Shown here piece by piece: positions 24,792 to 33,980 of a stretch of DNA of 46,515 bases. The position numbers were made by a program, and so were the translations under genes. The number at the start of each line of letters is the position of its first letter. The first letter of the stretch is position 1. Below the pieces are notes generated by a model that saw only the letters and a program-made list of their open reading frames with translations, did no database searches and was not told where the DNA came from. Origin of the DNA: Polyangiaceae bacterium. GTDB taxonomy: Bacteria > Myxococcota_A > Polyangia > Polyangiales > Polyangiaceae. The stretch lies in the NCBI GenBank assembly GCA_013361525.1, contig JABFXY010000184.1:1-46515 (forward strand). Reading direction: 5' to 3'.

Positions 24792-25235
24792 TCAACCACC
24801 ATCGACCGGCTCGTTCGCCACGAGCCAATAGGCAGCCAGTAGGCGCGCGAGATCGAGGAAGTCGGTGAAGTCGACGGGCTTGCGGACGAAGCTGTTCGCG
24901 CCGAGCTCGTAGCTCGTGAGGACGTCCTGCCGCTCGGCGCTCGAGCTCAGCACGACCACGGGAATGCGCTTCGTGCGCTCGTCGGCCCGCATTCGCCGCA
25001 GGACCTGGTGCCCGTCGAGCTTCGGGAGCTTGAGATCGAGGAGAACCACCTCGGGCACTATCGTGGAATCACGGCCGGTGTGGGCGCCGGTCGCAAATAG
25101 GTAGTCGAGCGCCTCTTCGCCGTCTCGCGCCACGGCTATCCAACCCGTGGGGTGCGCTCGCTGGAAAGCTCGTCGAGCGAGCTCGACGTCACTCTTGTTG
25201 TCGTCGACCAGCAGGATGCCGTGGTTGCGCGTCAT
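24792..25235 (-). CDS. Single-domain response regulator (Rcp1-like)
   Basis: 147 aa with only a receiver domain and no output domain. The acidic pair is in LLVDDNKSD (Asp11, Asp12), the phospho-acceptor in VVLLDLKLPKLDG (Asp67), the switch Ser in VVVLSSSAE and the conserved Lys in FVRKPVDF. The longer alpha-beta loops and NKSDVEL start match the cyanobacterial-phytochrome-partner (Rcp1) type. ATG 25235 overlaps the stop of the hybrid kinase (ATGA), so it is likely the terminal phosphate acceptor of that kinase. Last gene of the eight-gene chemosensory operon. Confidence 0.95.
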   Translation of the reverse strand: MTRNHGILLVDDNKSDVELARRAFQRAHPTGWIAVARDGEEALDYLFATGAHTGRDSTIVPEVVLLDLKLPKLDGHQVLRRMRADERTKRIPVVVLSSSAERQDVLTSYELGANSFVRKPVDFTDFLDLARLLAAYWLVANEPVDGG

Positions 25236-27238
25236 CGTGAGCCCCCTCTTTCGTCCCGCGGAATGGTGAAGAACACGGTGGCGCCGCGGCCGACTTCACC
25301 TTTGGCCCACACGCGCCCTCCATGTCGATCGACCACGCGTTGCACCGTCGCGAGGCCGATTCCGGTGCCGGAAAACTCCTCCTCCGTGTGGAGCCGCTGA
25401 AACGGCTGGAAGAGCTTTTGGGCGTACGTCATGTCGAAGCCCGCGCCGTTGTCGCGAACGAAGAAAACCGCATTGCCGTCGCCGTCCCGCTCGGTCTCCA
25501 TGACGCCCAGCTCGATGCGGGCCTCGGGTGTCTTGGCGGTGAACTTCCACGCATTGCCGATCAGGTTGTCGAAGACGACCCGCATCAGCCGATAGTCGGC
25601 GTCGGCCACCAATCCTTCCGAGATGGCGAGCTCGACGGTTCGGTCGGGGTGCCTGTTTTGTAGCTCTGCGGCGACGTTCCTCGCGATCTCCGCGAGGTCG
25701 GTGGGTGCGCGGCGAAGCTCCGCCCGGCTGACACGCGACAGGAGCAACAGGTCGTCGATGATGTCCGACATCCGTTGGGCGGCCGCGCGCACGTGCAGCA
25801 GGTAGTCGCGCCCGTCGGCGTCGAGCACGTTCGCGTAATCCTCCAACAATAGGTGGCTGAAGCCGTGAATGCTCCGCAGCGGGCCACGCAAATCGTGAGA
25901 CACCGAATAACTGAAGGCTTCGAGCTCCTTGTTCTTGCGCTCGAGCTCCTCCGCCATTTTTGCCTTCGACTCAACGAGCGCTGCCCTCGCCTCCGCGAGC
26001 TGACGGGCCGATCTCGCCTCCGTCGCTTCGAGCTGGCTGCGCAGGAGCTCCTCCCGTATCCGACGATGCGCGTCCTCGAATTGCTTTCGGCGAATCTGCG
26101 CGCGCACGCGGGCTTTGATGACGTCGAGGTCGCTGGACTTGGCGATGAAGTCATCCGCCCCGAGCGTCAAACCCTCAATCATCGCGTGCCGGTCCTCGAT
26201 GGATGTGACGATGATGAGCGGTAGATCGCGCAGGTTTGGTGTCGACTTGATTTGCCGGCAAGTATCTTTACCGCTGAGGCCGGGCATGACCAGATCGAGC
26301 AGGATGCAGTCGACGGTTTGAACGGCCAGCATCTCGAGCGCCTCTTCCCCCGAGCGCGCCATCACGACATCGTATCCGTCGCTTCGCAGCACGGAGGCGA
26401 TGACTTGAAGGTACGTCTCGCTGTCGTCCACGACCAGCACGCGTTTGGGCGCGTGCAAGGCGGAGCCGTCGGCGGATTCATTGCTCGCGCGGCGCAGGAC
26501 GGCCCCGAGCCGGGCGAGGACGACCTCGAGGTCCTCGTCTTTGCGGACGAAGGCATCCGCGCCTGCGTCCAGCGCGCGCAGCTCCTCGCCCCGGTCGTCG
26601 GAGGCGGTGAGCAAAATGCACGGCGTGCCACGGAGGGCTGCATCCAAACGAATCTTGCGAATGACGGTGGCACCGTCGATTCCGGGCATGACTCCATCGA
26701 CCAGCAGGGCCGTCGGCCGATGCGTCGCCGCCGCGCGCAATCCTTCTTCTCCGCTCGCCGCGGTGAATACGACATAGCCGGCGCCCTCGAGCGCTCGACG
26801 AAGCTCGTCGCGGAAGGTGGGGCTGTCGTCGACGACGAGCACCGCGTCGCGCTCCAACGACGGCGGCAGTCGCGCATGAACGAGCTCCCTCGCGCGCGCG
26901 ACGACGGAGCCGGTGTCATAGGGCTTTCCGACATAATCGTCGGCCCCGGTCTGAAGCCCGCGTATCCGGTCTTTGACGTCGGCTTCACTCGACAACATCA
27001 GGACCGGCGCTTCCGCGGTCTTGGTATTCGTCTTGAGCTCTTGCAAGAGCTCCACGCCGTCTCCGTCGGGCAACAAGACGTCGAGGATCGCGATCGATAT
27101 CCATTCGCGACGCACGAGAGCGCGCGCGTCCGCCACCGTCCCGCAGAGCAGGGGACGGAACCCTGCCACCTCGAAGGCCTCCGCCAGGTCCATTCGAACG
27201 GTCAGGCTGTCGTCGACGATGAGCACGGTGTGCGTCAC
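25232..27238 (-). CDS. Hybrid histidine kinase with three N-terminal receiver domains
   Basis: 668 aa from GTG 27238, which overlaps the cheB stop (GTGA). Domain order: REC1 (~4-120, Asp53), REC2 (~132-248, Asp181), REC3 (~266-382, Asp315), a coiled coil (~385-440), a phytochrome-type HisKA (SYSVSHDLRGPLRSIHGF, His448), then HATPase (N-box DNLIGNAWKF, G-boxes VRDNGAGFD and GTGIGLATVQ). There is no input sensor or membrane helix, so inputs come as phosphate on the receivers, most likely from the CheA in the same operon; output probably goes to the downstream single-domain receiver. The layout suggests signal integration, not motor control. Confidence 0.95.
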   Translation of the reverse strand: MTHTVLIVDDSLTVRMDLAEAFEVAGFRPLLCGTVADARALVRREWISIAILDVLLPDGDGVELLQELKTNTKTAEAPVLMLSSEADVKDRIRGLQTGADDYVGKPYDTGSVVARARELVHARLPPSLERDAVLVVDDSPTFRDELRRALEGAGYVVFTAASGEEGLRAAATHRPTALLVDGVMPGIDGATVIRKIRLDAALRGTPCILLTASDDRGEELRALDAGADAFVRKDEDLEVVLARLGAVLRRASNESADGSALHAPKRVLVVDDSETYLQVIASVLRSDGYDVVMARSGEEALEMLAVQTVDCILLDLVMPGLSGKDTCRQIKSTPNLRDLPLIIVTSIEDRHAMIEGLTLGADDFIAKSSDLDVIKARVRAQIRRKQFEDAHRRIREELLRSQLEATEARSARQLAEARAALVESKAKMAEELERKNKELEAFSYSVSHDLRGPLRSIHGFSHLLLEDYANVLDADGRDYLLHVRAAAQRMSDIIDDLLLLSRVSRAELRRAPTDLAEIARNVAAELQNRHPDRTVELAISEGLVADADYRLMRVVFDNLIGNAWKFTAKTPEARIELGVMETERDGDGNAVFFVRDNGAGFDMTYAQKLFQPFQRLHTEEEFSGTGIGLATVQRVVDRHGGRVWAKGEVGRGATVFFTIPRDERGGSR

Positions 27239-28329
27239 CGCAGACCTCCGCGCTCTTTGTTCGCGAGCGCCCAGATGACGAGCGCGATGTCGGCCGGGGG
27301 CAAGACGCGGTCGACGGCGCCGAGGACGACGGCCTCGCGCGGCATGCCGTAAACCACGGACGTCGCCTCGTCCTGGGCCATGGTGTGCCCGCCCGCTCGT
27401 TTGATCTCGAGAAGGCCGGCGGCGCCGTCCCTGCCCATCCCGGTCAAGAGGCCTGCAATGGCCGCGGCGCCGTACTCCCGGGCGACGCTCTCGAAGAGGA
27501 CGTCGATGGATGGGCGGCAAGAGTGCCGCTCGGCATCATTGGTCAGCTGGACCCTCCCGCCGCGTAGCACCAAATGGCGGCCCGGCGGGGCCATGACGAC
27601 CTTTCCGGTCAGGCCGCTGACCGAGTCCCCCTCTTTCGCGTAGACGACACGATGAGGCGTCTGCGCGTCGAGCCACTCCGCGAATGCCAACCCAAATGGC
27701 TCGTCGATGTGGAGGACGAAGAACATTGGTATCGCCAGATTGACCGGTAGCGCTCGCAAGATATCGACGAGCGCCCCCGGCCCACCGGTGGACGCGCCCA
27801 ATGCCGCGACGCGGTAGACGGTGCCCGTCGGGGGCAGGGTCACGGCCGGCCGCGGAGCCGCCGGCGTGGCGCGGCCCAGCGAACCCGGCCAACCCAGCGG
27901 GCCGAGCCGCGCGCGCAAATGGGTAATCACCTTGATGCGCGAGACGAGCTTGAGCGCGCGCAGGTACTTCCGTTCCCACTCGCCCTCCGGCTCGTCGCCG
28001 CGCGGCTTCTCCAGGACGTCGACCGCACCGGCAGCGAGCGCGTCGCAGGTTTTGAAGATCTCGCCGCGGTTGGTCGAGGAGGAAACGATCAGAATCGGCG
28101 TCGGGCAATGCGCCATGATGTACTCCGTCGCGGCGAGCCCGCTCATAACGGGGAGGATCATGTCGAGCGACACGACGTCCGGGCGAAGCTCGGCGCACCG
28201 CTCGATTGCCTCTTTGCCGTCGCCGACGACCGCCACCGCCTCGACCTCGGGGTCGGACGCGAGCACCTCACGAAGCCGCTCCCTTATGGTGACGGAGTCT
28301 TCGACGACGAGCACACGTACCTTCGGCAT
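27235..28329 (-). CDS. cheB: Chemotaxis methylesterase/deamidase
   Basis: 364 aa from ATG 28329; the longer frame lacks family similarity. Residues 1-120 are a receiver (VLVVEDSVT, Asp56 in VVSLDMILPVMSG). After a Pro-rich linker comes the methylesterase: Ser180 in ALGASTGGPGAL, His207 in FVLHIDEPFG and Asp301 in LLTGMGRDGA form the triad that removes methyl groups from MCP glutamates. Catalytic motifs are intact, so adaptation through the MCP encoded three genes upstream is expected. It begins 5 nt after the CheA stop and overlaps the hybrid kinase. Confidence 0.96.
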   Translation of the reverse strand: MPKVRVLVVEDSVTIRERLREVLASDPEVEAVAVVGDGKEAIERCAELRPDVVSLDMILPVMSGLAATEYIMAHCPTPILIVSSSTNRGEIFKTCDALAAGAVDVLEKPRGDEPEGEWERKYLRALKLVSRIKVITHLRARLGPLGWPGSLGRATPAAPRPAVTLPPTGTVYRVAALGASTGGPGALVDILRALPVNLAIPMFFVLHIDEPFGLAFAEWLDAQTPHRVVYAKEGDSVSGLTGKVVMAPPGRHLVLRGGRVQLTNDAERHSCRPSIDVLFESVAREYGAAAIAGLLTGMGRDGAAGLLEIKRAGGHTMAQDEATSVVYGMPREAVVLGAVDRVLPPADIALVIWALANKERGGLR

Positions 28330-28334
28330 CTTTG

Positions 28335-30383
28335 TCACCCGACCAATGTGCGAATGCGTCCGAGCAGGTCTGTTTGGTCGAATTCGCTCTTGACGATGTA
28401 TCCCTGCGCGCCGACGTCCTCGCCGCGTTGCTTGTCTTCGGGCGCACAACGCGATGTCACGAGGAAAGCCGGCACATGCGTCAACGTCGGGTCCGCGCGG
28501 GTGCGCTCGACGAATTCGAAACCATCCATTCCGGGCATTTCGACGTCGACCAGAAAAAGGCCGTAGCGCTCTCTTCGCGCCTTCTGGAGGCCCTCTTCAG
28601 CCGAGACTGCGAGGTCGACCTCGTATCCGGCGGACTCCAAAATGCTCTGCTCGAGCATTCTGGTGGTGAGGGAATCGTCGATAACGAGGATCTTCGGGCG
28701 CGGGGAGGAAACCGGCTGTGCAGGCTGGGCTCGGCGAACGTCCGCGACCAGAGCCTCGGCGTCGAGCACGATTCGAGGGTTTCCGCCGGCGTCGAGCGAC
28801 GCGCCGCCCACGACGGGATCGGCAATGCAGAGACGGGGCAGGGGACGCACGACGACCGTCTCGGTTCCGAGAAGCCCGTCGACCCCGATGGCCGCCAACG
28901 ATCCGGCGCTCTCGATGATGACCGCGGACCACGCCTTTCGCCCGGCGACGAGCTCGTCGCTTCCTACGAGGGAACGCGAGAGCGGAGCAAACGGCACCGC
29001 CGCCCCGCGAAACACGATCGCCTCGCCGTCGGCGGTTCGCGCGACGTCGGAAGAGGCGACCCGCAAGGTCTGTCGAACGGCCTCGAGCGGTATGGCCGCC
29101 GTCTGACCGCCCGCTTCGACGAGCAATGCGTCGAGTGATGCGAGCGAGACCGGGACGACGATTTCGACCCTCGTCCCTTTGCCCTTCTCGGTTCGAACAT
29201 CGAGCTCGCCGCCGAGACGGCTCGCTGCCTCGCGCACGACGTCGAGCCCGACGCCGCGGCCCGAGACCTCGGTTACGCGCCGGGAGGTGCTGATACCGCC
29301 TTTGAGGAGCAGCCCAATCAATTCTTGCGGGCCGAGCCCGGGAAGCTCCCCGGGGTGGGCCCCCTTCTGTTGGGCTGCGCGCCGGACGGCCTCGACGTCG
29401 ACCCCGCGCCCGTCGTCGCTGCACGAGAAAGAGACGCGATTGCCGCGCCGAGCGATCGACAACAACACCTTTCCTTCGGCGGGTTTTCCGGCGGCCGCGC
29501 GCTCGGCGGTCGTCTCCACGCCGTGGGCGACCGCATTGCGGACGACCTGGACGAGGGCGTTCTGAATGACGCCGAGCACAGGGGCGTCGAGCCGCACGTC
29601 CCCGCCGGTCGCCTCGAAGACGACACGCTTGCCGACGCTCTGGGCCGCGTCCCGCGCGCTTCGTTCGAGCACATTGAACATCAGCGCAACGGGCAAGAGC
29701 CGCAGGCGCTCGGCCGCCTCGCGCACCTGACGCAGCTCGCGGTCGACCTGCTCGACACCGGGTGTGACGGCCGACGTCATCGCGGCGAGGTGCTCACCGA
29801 GCTCTTCGGCAATCGCGAGCGCCGTGGCCCCCGCGCCGTTCGCGGCTCGCTGTGTTCGGGGTGATCGGAGTTGATCGACGAGCAGCCCTTGAAGCTGGCG
29901 AATCCGGTCCAGCGTCGTCAACCCGCGCCGCAGCCCGAGGAGCTGCACGTGCGCTTCCGCGACGCCGTCGATGAGCATATCCATCTCCTCGACGTCTGCT
30001 CGCAGCGTTCGGAAGGGGGCTTCCGGCGGCGGTTGTTGTTGCTCCGACGCAGGGGCGCTCGCGGGGACCGGCGCGCCGAGCGCGGCCACGCGTACACCGA
30101 TGGCGTCGAGCAGCTTCAACAGGCCGTCGAGCTGGTCACGTCGAGCGGGGGCCTCCCCCTCACGAAAGGGCGTCAGCGCGTCTTCGACGGCGTGGGCGAG
30201 ATCGGCAATCTCCTTCTGTTTGACGACCCGCGCGGCCCCCTTGAGCGTGTGCCCGTAGCGCAGGAGCCGCTGCACCAACGCCGGCGCGGGCGGCCCTTTT
30301 TCGAGATCGAGGACACCTTTGCCGAGCTCGTCGAGGATGTCGCGGGCCTCGATCCGAAAATATTTGTACGGGTCGTTCGCCAT
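28335..30383 (-). CDS. cheA: CheA-type histidine kinase fused to a receiver
   Basis: 682 aa. N-terminal HPt domain with His45 in YGHTLKGAAR, a linker without a clear CheY-binding P2 domain, the dimerisation helices (~130-240), a CheA-type HATPase (NALVQVVRNAVAHGVE, DDGRGVD, GRGVGLDVVREA), a CheW-like P5 domain (~440-550) and a C-terminal receiver (ILVIDDSLTTRM, FLVDVEMPGMDGFEF). This CheA-CheY fusion is typical of myxobacterial systems such as FrzE, where the fused receiver often acts as a phosphate sink. No free motor-type CheY gene is present. Substrates are probably CheB and the receivers of the downstream hybrid kinase. Confidence 0.96.
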   Translation of the reverse strand: MANDPYKYFRIEARDILDELGKGVLDLEKGPPAPALVQRLLRYGHTLKGAARVVKQKEIADLAHAVEDALTPFREGEAPARRDQLDGLLKLLDAIGVRVAALGAPVPASAPASEQQQPPPEAPFRTLRADVEEMDMLIDGVAEAHVQLLGLRRGLTTLDRIRQLQGLLVDQLRSPRTQRAANGAGATALAIAEELGEHLAAMTSAVTPGVEQVDRELRQVREAAERLRLLPVALMFNVLERSARDAAQSVGKRVVFEATGGDVRLDAPVLGVIQNALVQVVRNAVAHGVETTAERAAAGKPAEGKVLLSIARRGNRVSFSCSDDGRGVDVEAVRRAAQQKGAHPGELPGLGPQELIGLLLKGGISTSRRVTEVSGRGVGLDVVREAASRLGGELDVRTEKGKGTRVEIVVPVSLASLDALLVEAGGQTAAIPLEAVRQTLRVASSDVARTADGEAIVFRGAAVPFAPLSRSLVGSDELVAGRKAWSAVIIESAGSLAAIGVDGLLGTETVVVRPLPRLCIADPVVGGASLDAGGNPRIVLDAEALVADVRRAQPAQPVSSPRPKILVIDDSLTTRMLEQSILESAGYEVDLAVSAEEGLQKARRERYGLFLVDVEMPGMDGFEFVERTRADPTLTHVPAFLVTSRCAPEDKQRGEDVGAQGYIVKSEFDQTDLLGRIRTLVG

Positions 30384-30391
30384 CCTTCGGC

Positions 30392-31897
30392 CTATCCGCT
30401 CCTCGTCGAGGTGTGGTCGCGGCCGGCGCCGTTGGTTTGCGGCTTCACCAGCCGCAAGAGCTCGCGCGACAGCCCCGTAAGCTGCGATGCAGTCTGCAGC
30501 GTTTGGCCGGTGCTCGCCTCCGTCTCCTTCGTGGCCTGTGCGACGTTGGTGATGGCGACGTCGACCTGCTCGACTGCGGTCGTCTGTTGCTTCGTCGACA
30601 GCTCGATCTCTTTCGCGGCCTCGGTCGTGGTCACGACCAGACCCACAATCTGTTTGAAGGACGAGGCGACCTCGGCAAACTGTCTCGCCCCGGCATCGAC
30701 AGCTTTCGATCCCGTCTCGGTCGTCATCACCGTCGTGTTCACCGCGCTGCGGACGTCATCGATGAGGCCGCGAATCTCTTTGGTGGAGCCGCCGACGCGG
30801 TCTGCGAGCTTGCGGATCTCCTCCGCGACGACGGCAAAACGTTTGCCGGCTTCTCCCGCGCCGGCCGCCTCGATGGTGGCGTTGATGGCGAGGATGTTGG
30901 TTTGCTCGGCGAGCTCGGAGACGATGTCGAGCACCGCGCCGATCTGCTGGGACTTCTTCCCCAGCTCGAGCATGTGATTCACGATGAGGTCCACCTGGCG
31001 GCGCATCGCCACCACGGCCTCGTTTCCCTTCTCGACGGTACCGTCCCCCGTGCGCGCGGCCCCGGCGGTCTGCTCGGCGATGTGCGCGACGCGCTGCGCG
31101 CTCTCCGCGATTTGGCGAGACGTCGCGAGGAGCTCGCTGATGGTCGTGGTTATCTCGTTCATCGCCGTAGCCTGCTGTTTGGCGCCGGTTGCTTGCTGAT
31201 TCGCGGCCGCTTGAAGCTCCGCCGACGAGCTCTGGACTTGGCTGACGGCGGTGCCGACCTGACGGCCGAGCGTGCTCGTCAAGGTGAATGCGATGAGGAG
31301 CGCCAGGCCGATGGCGAGCGCGGCAATGGCGACGACCAGCGTAATGGCGGAGGAAGCCGACGCGCTCGCGGCTTGCTTCTCCTCCTCGAGGCTCCGTTCG
31401 GCGTGGCCGATGAAGGCGTCGATGGCCTGGGTCAGCGCGTTGCGCTTGGGGACGACGTCATCGTCGAACCTCTTGGTGACGACGTCGATGCCGGCGTCGC
31501 TTTGTCGTTGCGCGATCACCGCGTCGGAGGCGGTGCGGTGATCCGCTTCTTTGTTTTCGATGTCGTCGAGCATGCGCCGCGCTTCGGCGTCGTGGGCGTG
31601 CCCGCGCATTCGAGTGAGTGTCTCGAGGAACGATTCACGCTGTGTGCGCAGCTCGTCGAGATGGGTTTGGTCTTTGGTCAGTAGGTAGCCGCGAGCAGCG
31701 GCAGATCTCCGCGCCGCCGCGAGCGCCAGCGTCTTGGCGTCGATGATGTTTTGCGCCTCGACCGAAATGACTTGGTCTTTGGCGTCGACGACGGTGCGGA
31801 GCGCGTAGATCGCGACGCCCCCGATCAACAGGGCGAGCGCGATCAGCACGGAGAAGCCCGCGCCGACCTTTTGCCCGAAGGTCCAGTTACGAGTCAT
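30392..31897 (-). CDS. Methyl-accepting chemotaxis protein
   Basis: 501 aa from ATG 31897, which overlaps the cheW stop (ATGA) and follows AAAGGAG. Two membrane helices (VLIALALLIGGVAIYAL, ~15-32; ITLVVAIAALAIGLALLIAF, ~180-202) bracket a ~150-residue helical periplasmic sensor of four-helix-bundle type. I see no full HAMP domain. The signalling hairpin tip is VSELAEQTNILAINATIEAA, with GKRFAVVAEEIRKLADR, as in classical MCPs. Glu/Gln-rich methylation helices surround it. It should control the CheA and be adapted by the CheR and CheB of the operon; ligand unknown. Confidence 0.95.
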   Translation of the reverse strand: MTRNWTFGQKVGAGFSVLIALALLIGGVAIYALRTVVDAKDQVISVEAQNIIDAKTLALAAARRSAAARGYLLTKDQTHLDELRTQRESFLETLTRMRGHAHDAEARRMLDDIENKEADHRTASDAVIAQRQSDAGIDVVTKRFDDDVVPKRNALTQAIDAFIGHAERSLEEEKQAASASASSAITLVVAIAALAIGLALLIAFTLTSTLGRQVGTAVSQVQSSSAELQAAANQQATGAKQQATAMNEITTTISELLATSRQIAESAQRVAHIAEQTAGAARTGDGTVEKGNEAVVAMRRQVDLIVNHMLELGKKSQQIGAVLDIVSELAEQTNILAINATIEAAGAGEAGKRFAVVAEEIRKLADRVGGSTKEIRGLIDDVRSAVNTTVMTTETGSKAVDAGARQFAEVASSFKQIVGLVVTTTEAAKEIELSTKQQTTAVEQVDVAITNVAQATKETEASTGQTLQTASQLTGLSRELLRLVKPQTNGAGRDHTSTRSG

Positions 31898-32433
31898 CGA
31901 CCATTGCTCCTTTGGAGTGTCTGAGGCTGAACGTGGCTCGTGATCGCCTCGACGATGGAGGCGATGTGGATGAGGGGCCGAATGCCGGTCGTCATGTGGA
32001 CGAGACCGCGGACGTAGCGAGCGCTCGCGTTGCCGTCGTCGCTGGACGAGATGTCTTTCGCGGGGAGGCGCACGTGCGCGTCGAAGGCGTCGAATGCCAA
32101 ACCCAGCGGTTCCGGCGCCGAGACGACGAGGAGCCAACGCGGCGTCGAGCCGCCCGGATAACCGAACAGCGTACGAAGGTCGTAAACGGGGGCGAGCGCG
32201 CCGCGGAAGCCGGCGAGCCCGAGCATGCCCGACGCTTTGGTGGGCAGCGCCGTCACCGGTCGATCCGCGTGGAGGCTCGCGACATCCGATAGACGCACGG
32301 CATACGGGTCCGGCCCGATGCGGACCGCGAGCAAGCTCGTGAGCTCTTCCTTGTCGGCGCCGCGGGGGCGCACGAAGGATTGGTCGAACGCGCGCCGCAG
32401 ATCGGCGGCCGCTCGGGAGCGATCGACACTCAT
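31894..32433 (-). CDS. cheW: CheW-type coupling protein
   Basis: 179 aa from ATG 32433 (ATGA overlap with cheR). The CheW/SH3-like fold is recognisable in LAVRIGPDPYAVRLSDVASL, MLGLAGFRGALAPVYDLRTLFGY, GLAFDAFDAHVRLP, and VHMTTGIRPLIHIASI. It is expected to link the MCP to CheA. It lies between cheR and the MCP gene, and is the second of two CheW genes in the operon; the N-terminal extension of ~30 residues is unusual. Confidence 0.9.
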   Translation of the reverse strand: MSVDRSRAAADLRRAFDQSFVRPRGADKEELTSLLAVRIGPDPYAVRLSDVASLHADRPVTALPTKASGMLGLAGFRGALAPVYDLRTLFGYPGGSTPRWLLVVSAPEPLGLAFDAFDAHVRLPAKDISSSDDGNASARYVRGLVHMTTGIRPLIHIASIVEAITSHVQPQTLQRSNGR

Positions 32434-33980
32434 AGCTTCCCTCCTGCCGCGATGAGCTCTGCGCGACAGAGCGCGACCAAGGCATCGCGCCCGAAACCTC
32501 CCCCGAAGAGGAGCAGACGCGACCCTTCTTCCCGCCTGAGGAGCGCGAGCGCCTGTTCGAGCTCGCGCCGCGCGGTCTCGCGCTCCCCATTGCGACGCGC
32601 GAGCAAGCCGAGATGCAATCGCGGCATGGCAAACGTCGGATCGAGGTAGGTCGCGACCTGGTCGTGGTCGAGCGCGCCCTGCTTGTCGCCGGCACCCTCG
32701 CGGCACAACGCCAAGAGGTAATGGGCACCCGCGTTGAGATCGTCGATGGCGAGCAGCTCCTTGCAGACTTGCTCCGCGCGCTCGAGCTTTCCGCTATGCG
32801 TCAGTAGCGCCGCGCGAAGGAGGACGGCGTCGGGGTCGCGGGCAGCCTCGTCGGGCAGCCGCGCCAGCAGCTCGAGGGCCTCGATGAAGCGCTCCTTTTT
32901 GAGCAATTCGAGCGCGACGGTCAGCTCGCTGCGGGCACGGGTGCCCGAGCGCGAAACCTCCCTCGATTCGGTGCTTCGCCGCGGTGTTTCGGCGAGCGCC
33001 TGGATTCGATCCGACGCGCGCTGCACCGTCTCGAGCCAGGTCGCGGCCCAGTCGGAATCGGCCGGCGGGGCGCCGTTGGGCCGAGGCCGCGATCGAGGCG
33101 GCAGCGGATCGTCCGGCGCGTCTTCGAGGACGTCCTTGCGCTGGTAATAGAATGTCCCGTGCGTGTGTCGAAGATGGTAATCGTGCGACAGCCCACGGAG
33201 CGTCTCGGCGTGGCCGAGAAACAAATAGCCGCCGGGTGCGAGCGCGTGTGCAATCCGCGCGACCACCGCGCGAGCATGCTCCGGCGTGAAGTACATGAGG
33301 ACGTTTCGACAGAAGACGACGTCGTAGACGCCGGCCTGCCACAGCTCGGGATCCTCGAGCGTGAGGTTGCGCTCGTCGAATTGCACCGCGCGGCGAATCG
33401 ACGCATCCAGGACGAAGTCGCGGCCCTCGGCGCGAAACCAGCGCTGTTGGATGGCGGCGGGGGTCTCGCGCAATGCCCACGCCGTGTAGCGGCCGAGCCT
33501 CGCCTTCTCGAGCGGCGCGGGGTTCACGTCGACGGCGCGAATCGAGACCGACGCGGCGGCGGAAGGCGATAGCCCCGCGACGCGATCCATTCCCTCCCGC
33601 ACGATCAGCGCCAAGGTGTACGGCTCTTCACCGGAGGCGCAGCCCGCCGACAGCAACGAGAGGCCTTGTGTGCCTCCGCGCCGCGACAGACGGTCGGGGA
33701 GCGCGACCTCCGCGAATGCACGAAACTGATCCAGATGGCGAAAGAAATACGTCTCCGGGACGGTCAGCTCGCGGGCGAGCGCCCGCAGCTCGCCGTTCGG
33801 CACCTCGGCGGCGTCGAACCACTCCAGGTATTGAGAGGCGGAGCTCCCCACAGAATCCGTCCTCCGCTGGAGTACGTCCGCGAGATAATTGAGCTTCGAT
33901 TCGTCGTATTGCAGCCCGAGCCGGCGCGCGATCGCCCCTCGAAAACGCTCGACGTCGCTCACACCGATAGAGACCGTCAT
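32430..33980 (-). CDS. cheR: CheR methyltransferase with C-terminal TPR region
   Basis: 516 aa from ATG 33980 (ATGA overlap with the first cheW). Residues ~1-80 are the all-helical CheR N-domain (LTVPETYFFRHLDQF), and ~85-275 the SAM-dependent methyltransferase (LLSAGCASGEEPYTLALI, VDVNPAPLEKAR, VVFCRNVLMYFTPE, GYLFLGHAETL). It methylates MCP glutamates. After a Pro/Arg-rich linker, residues ~350-500 carry TPR-like repeats (ALELLKKERFIEALELL, AHYLLALCREGAGD, PRLHLGLLARRNGE) that probably bring the enzyme to a partner protein. CheR-TPR fusions are known in myxobacteria and others. Confidence 0.95.
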   Translation of the reverse strand: MTVSIGVSDVERFRGAIARRLGLQYDESKLNYLADVLQRRTDSVGSSASQYLEWFDAAEVPNGELRALARELTVPETYFFRHLDQFRAFAEVALPDRLSRRGGTQGLSLLSAGCASGEEPYTLALIVREGMDRVAGLSPSAAASVSIRAVDVNPAPLEKARLGRYTAWALRETPAAIQQRWFRAEGRDFVLDASIRRAVQFDERNLTLEDPELWQAGVYDVVFCRNVLMYFTPEHARAVVARIAHALAPGGYLFLGHAETLRGLSHDYHLRHTHGTFYYQRKDVLEDAPDDPLPPRSRPRPNGAPPADSDWAATWLETVQRASDRIQALAETPRRSTESREVSRSGTRARSELTVALELLKKERFIEALELLARLPDEAARDPDAVLLRAALLTHSGKLERAEQVCKELLAIDDLNAGAHYLLALCREGAGDKQGALDHDQVATYLDPTFAMPRLHLGLLARRNGERETARRELEQALALLRREEGSRLLLFGGGFGRDALVALCRAELIAAGGKL

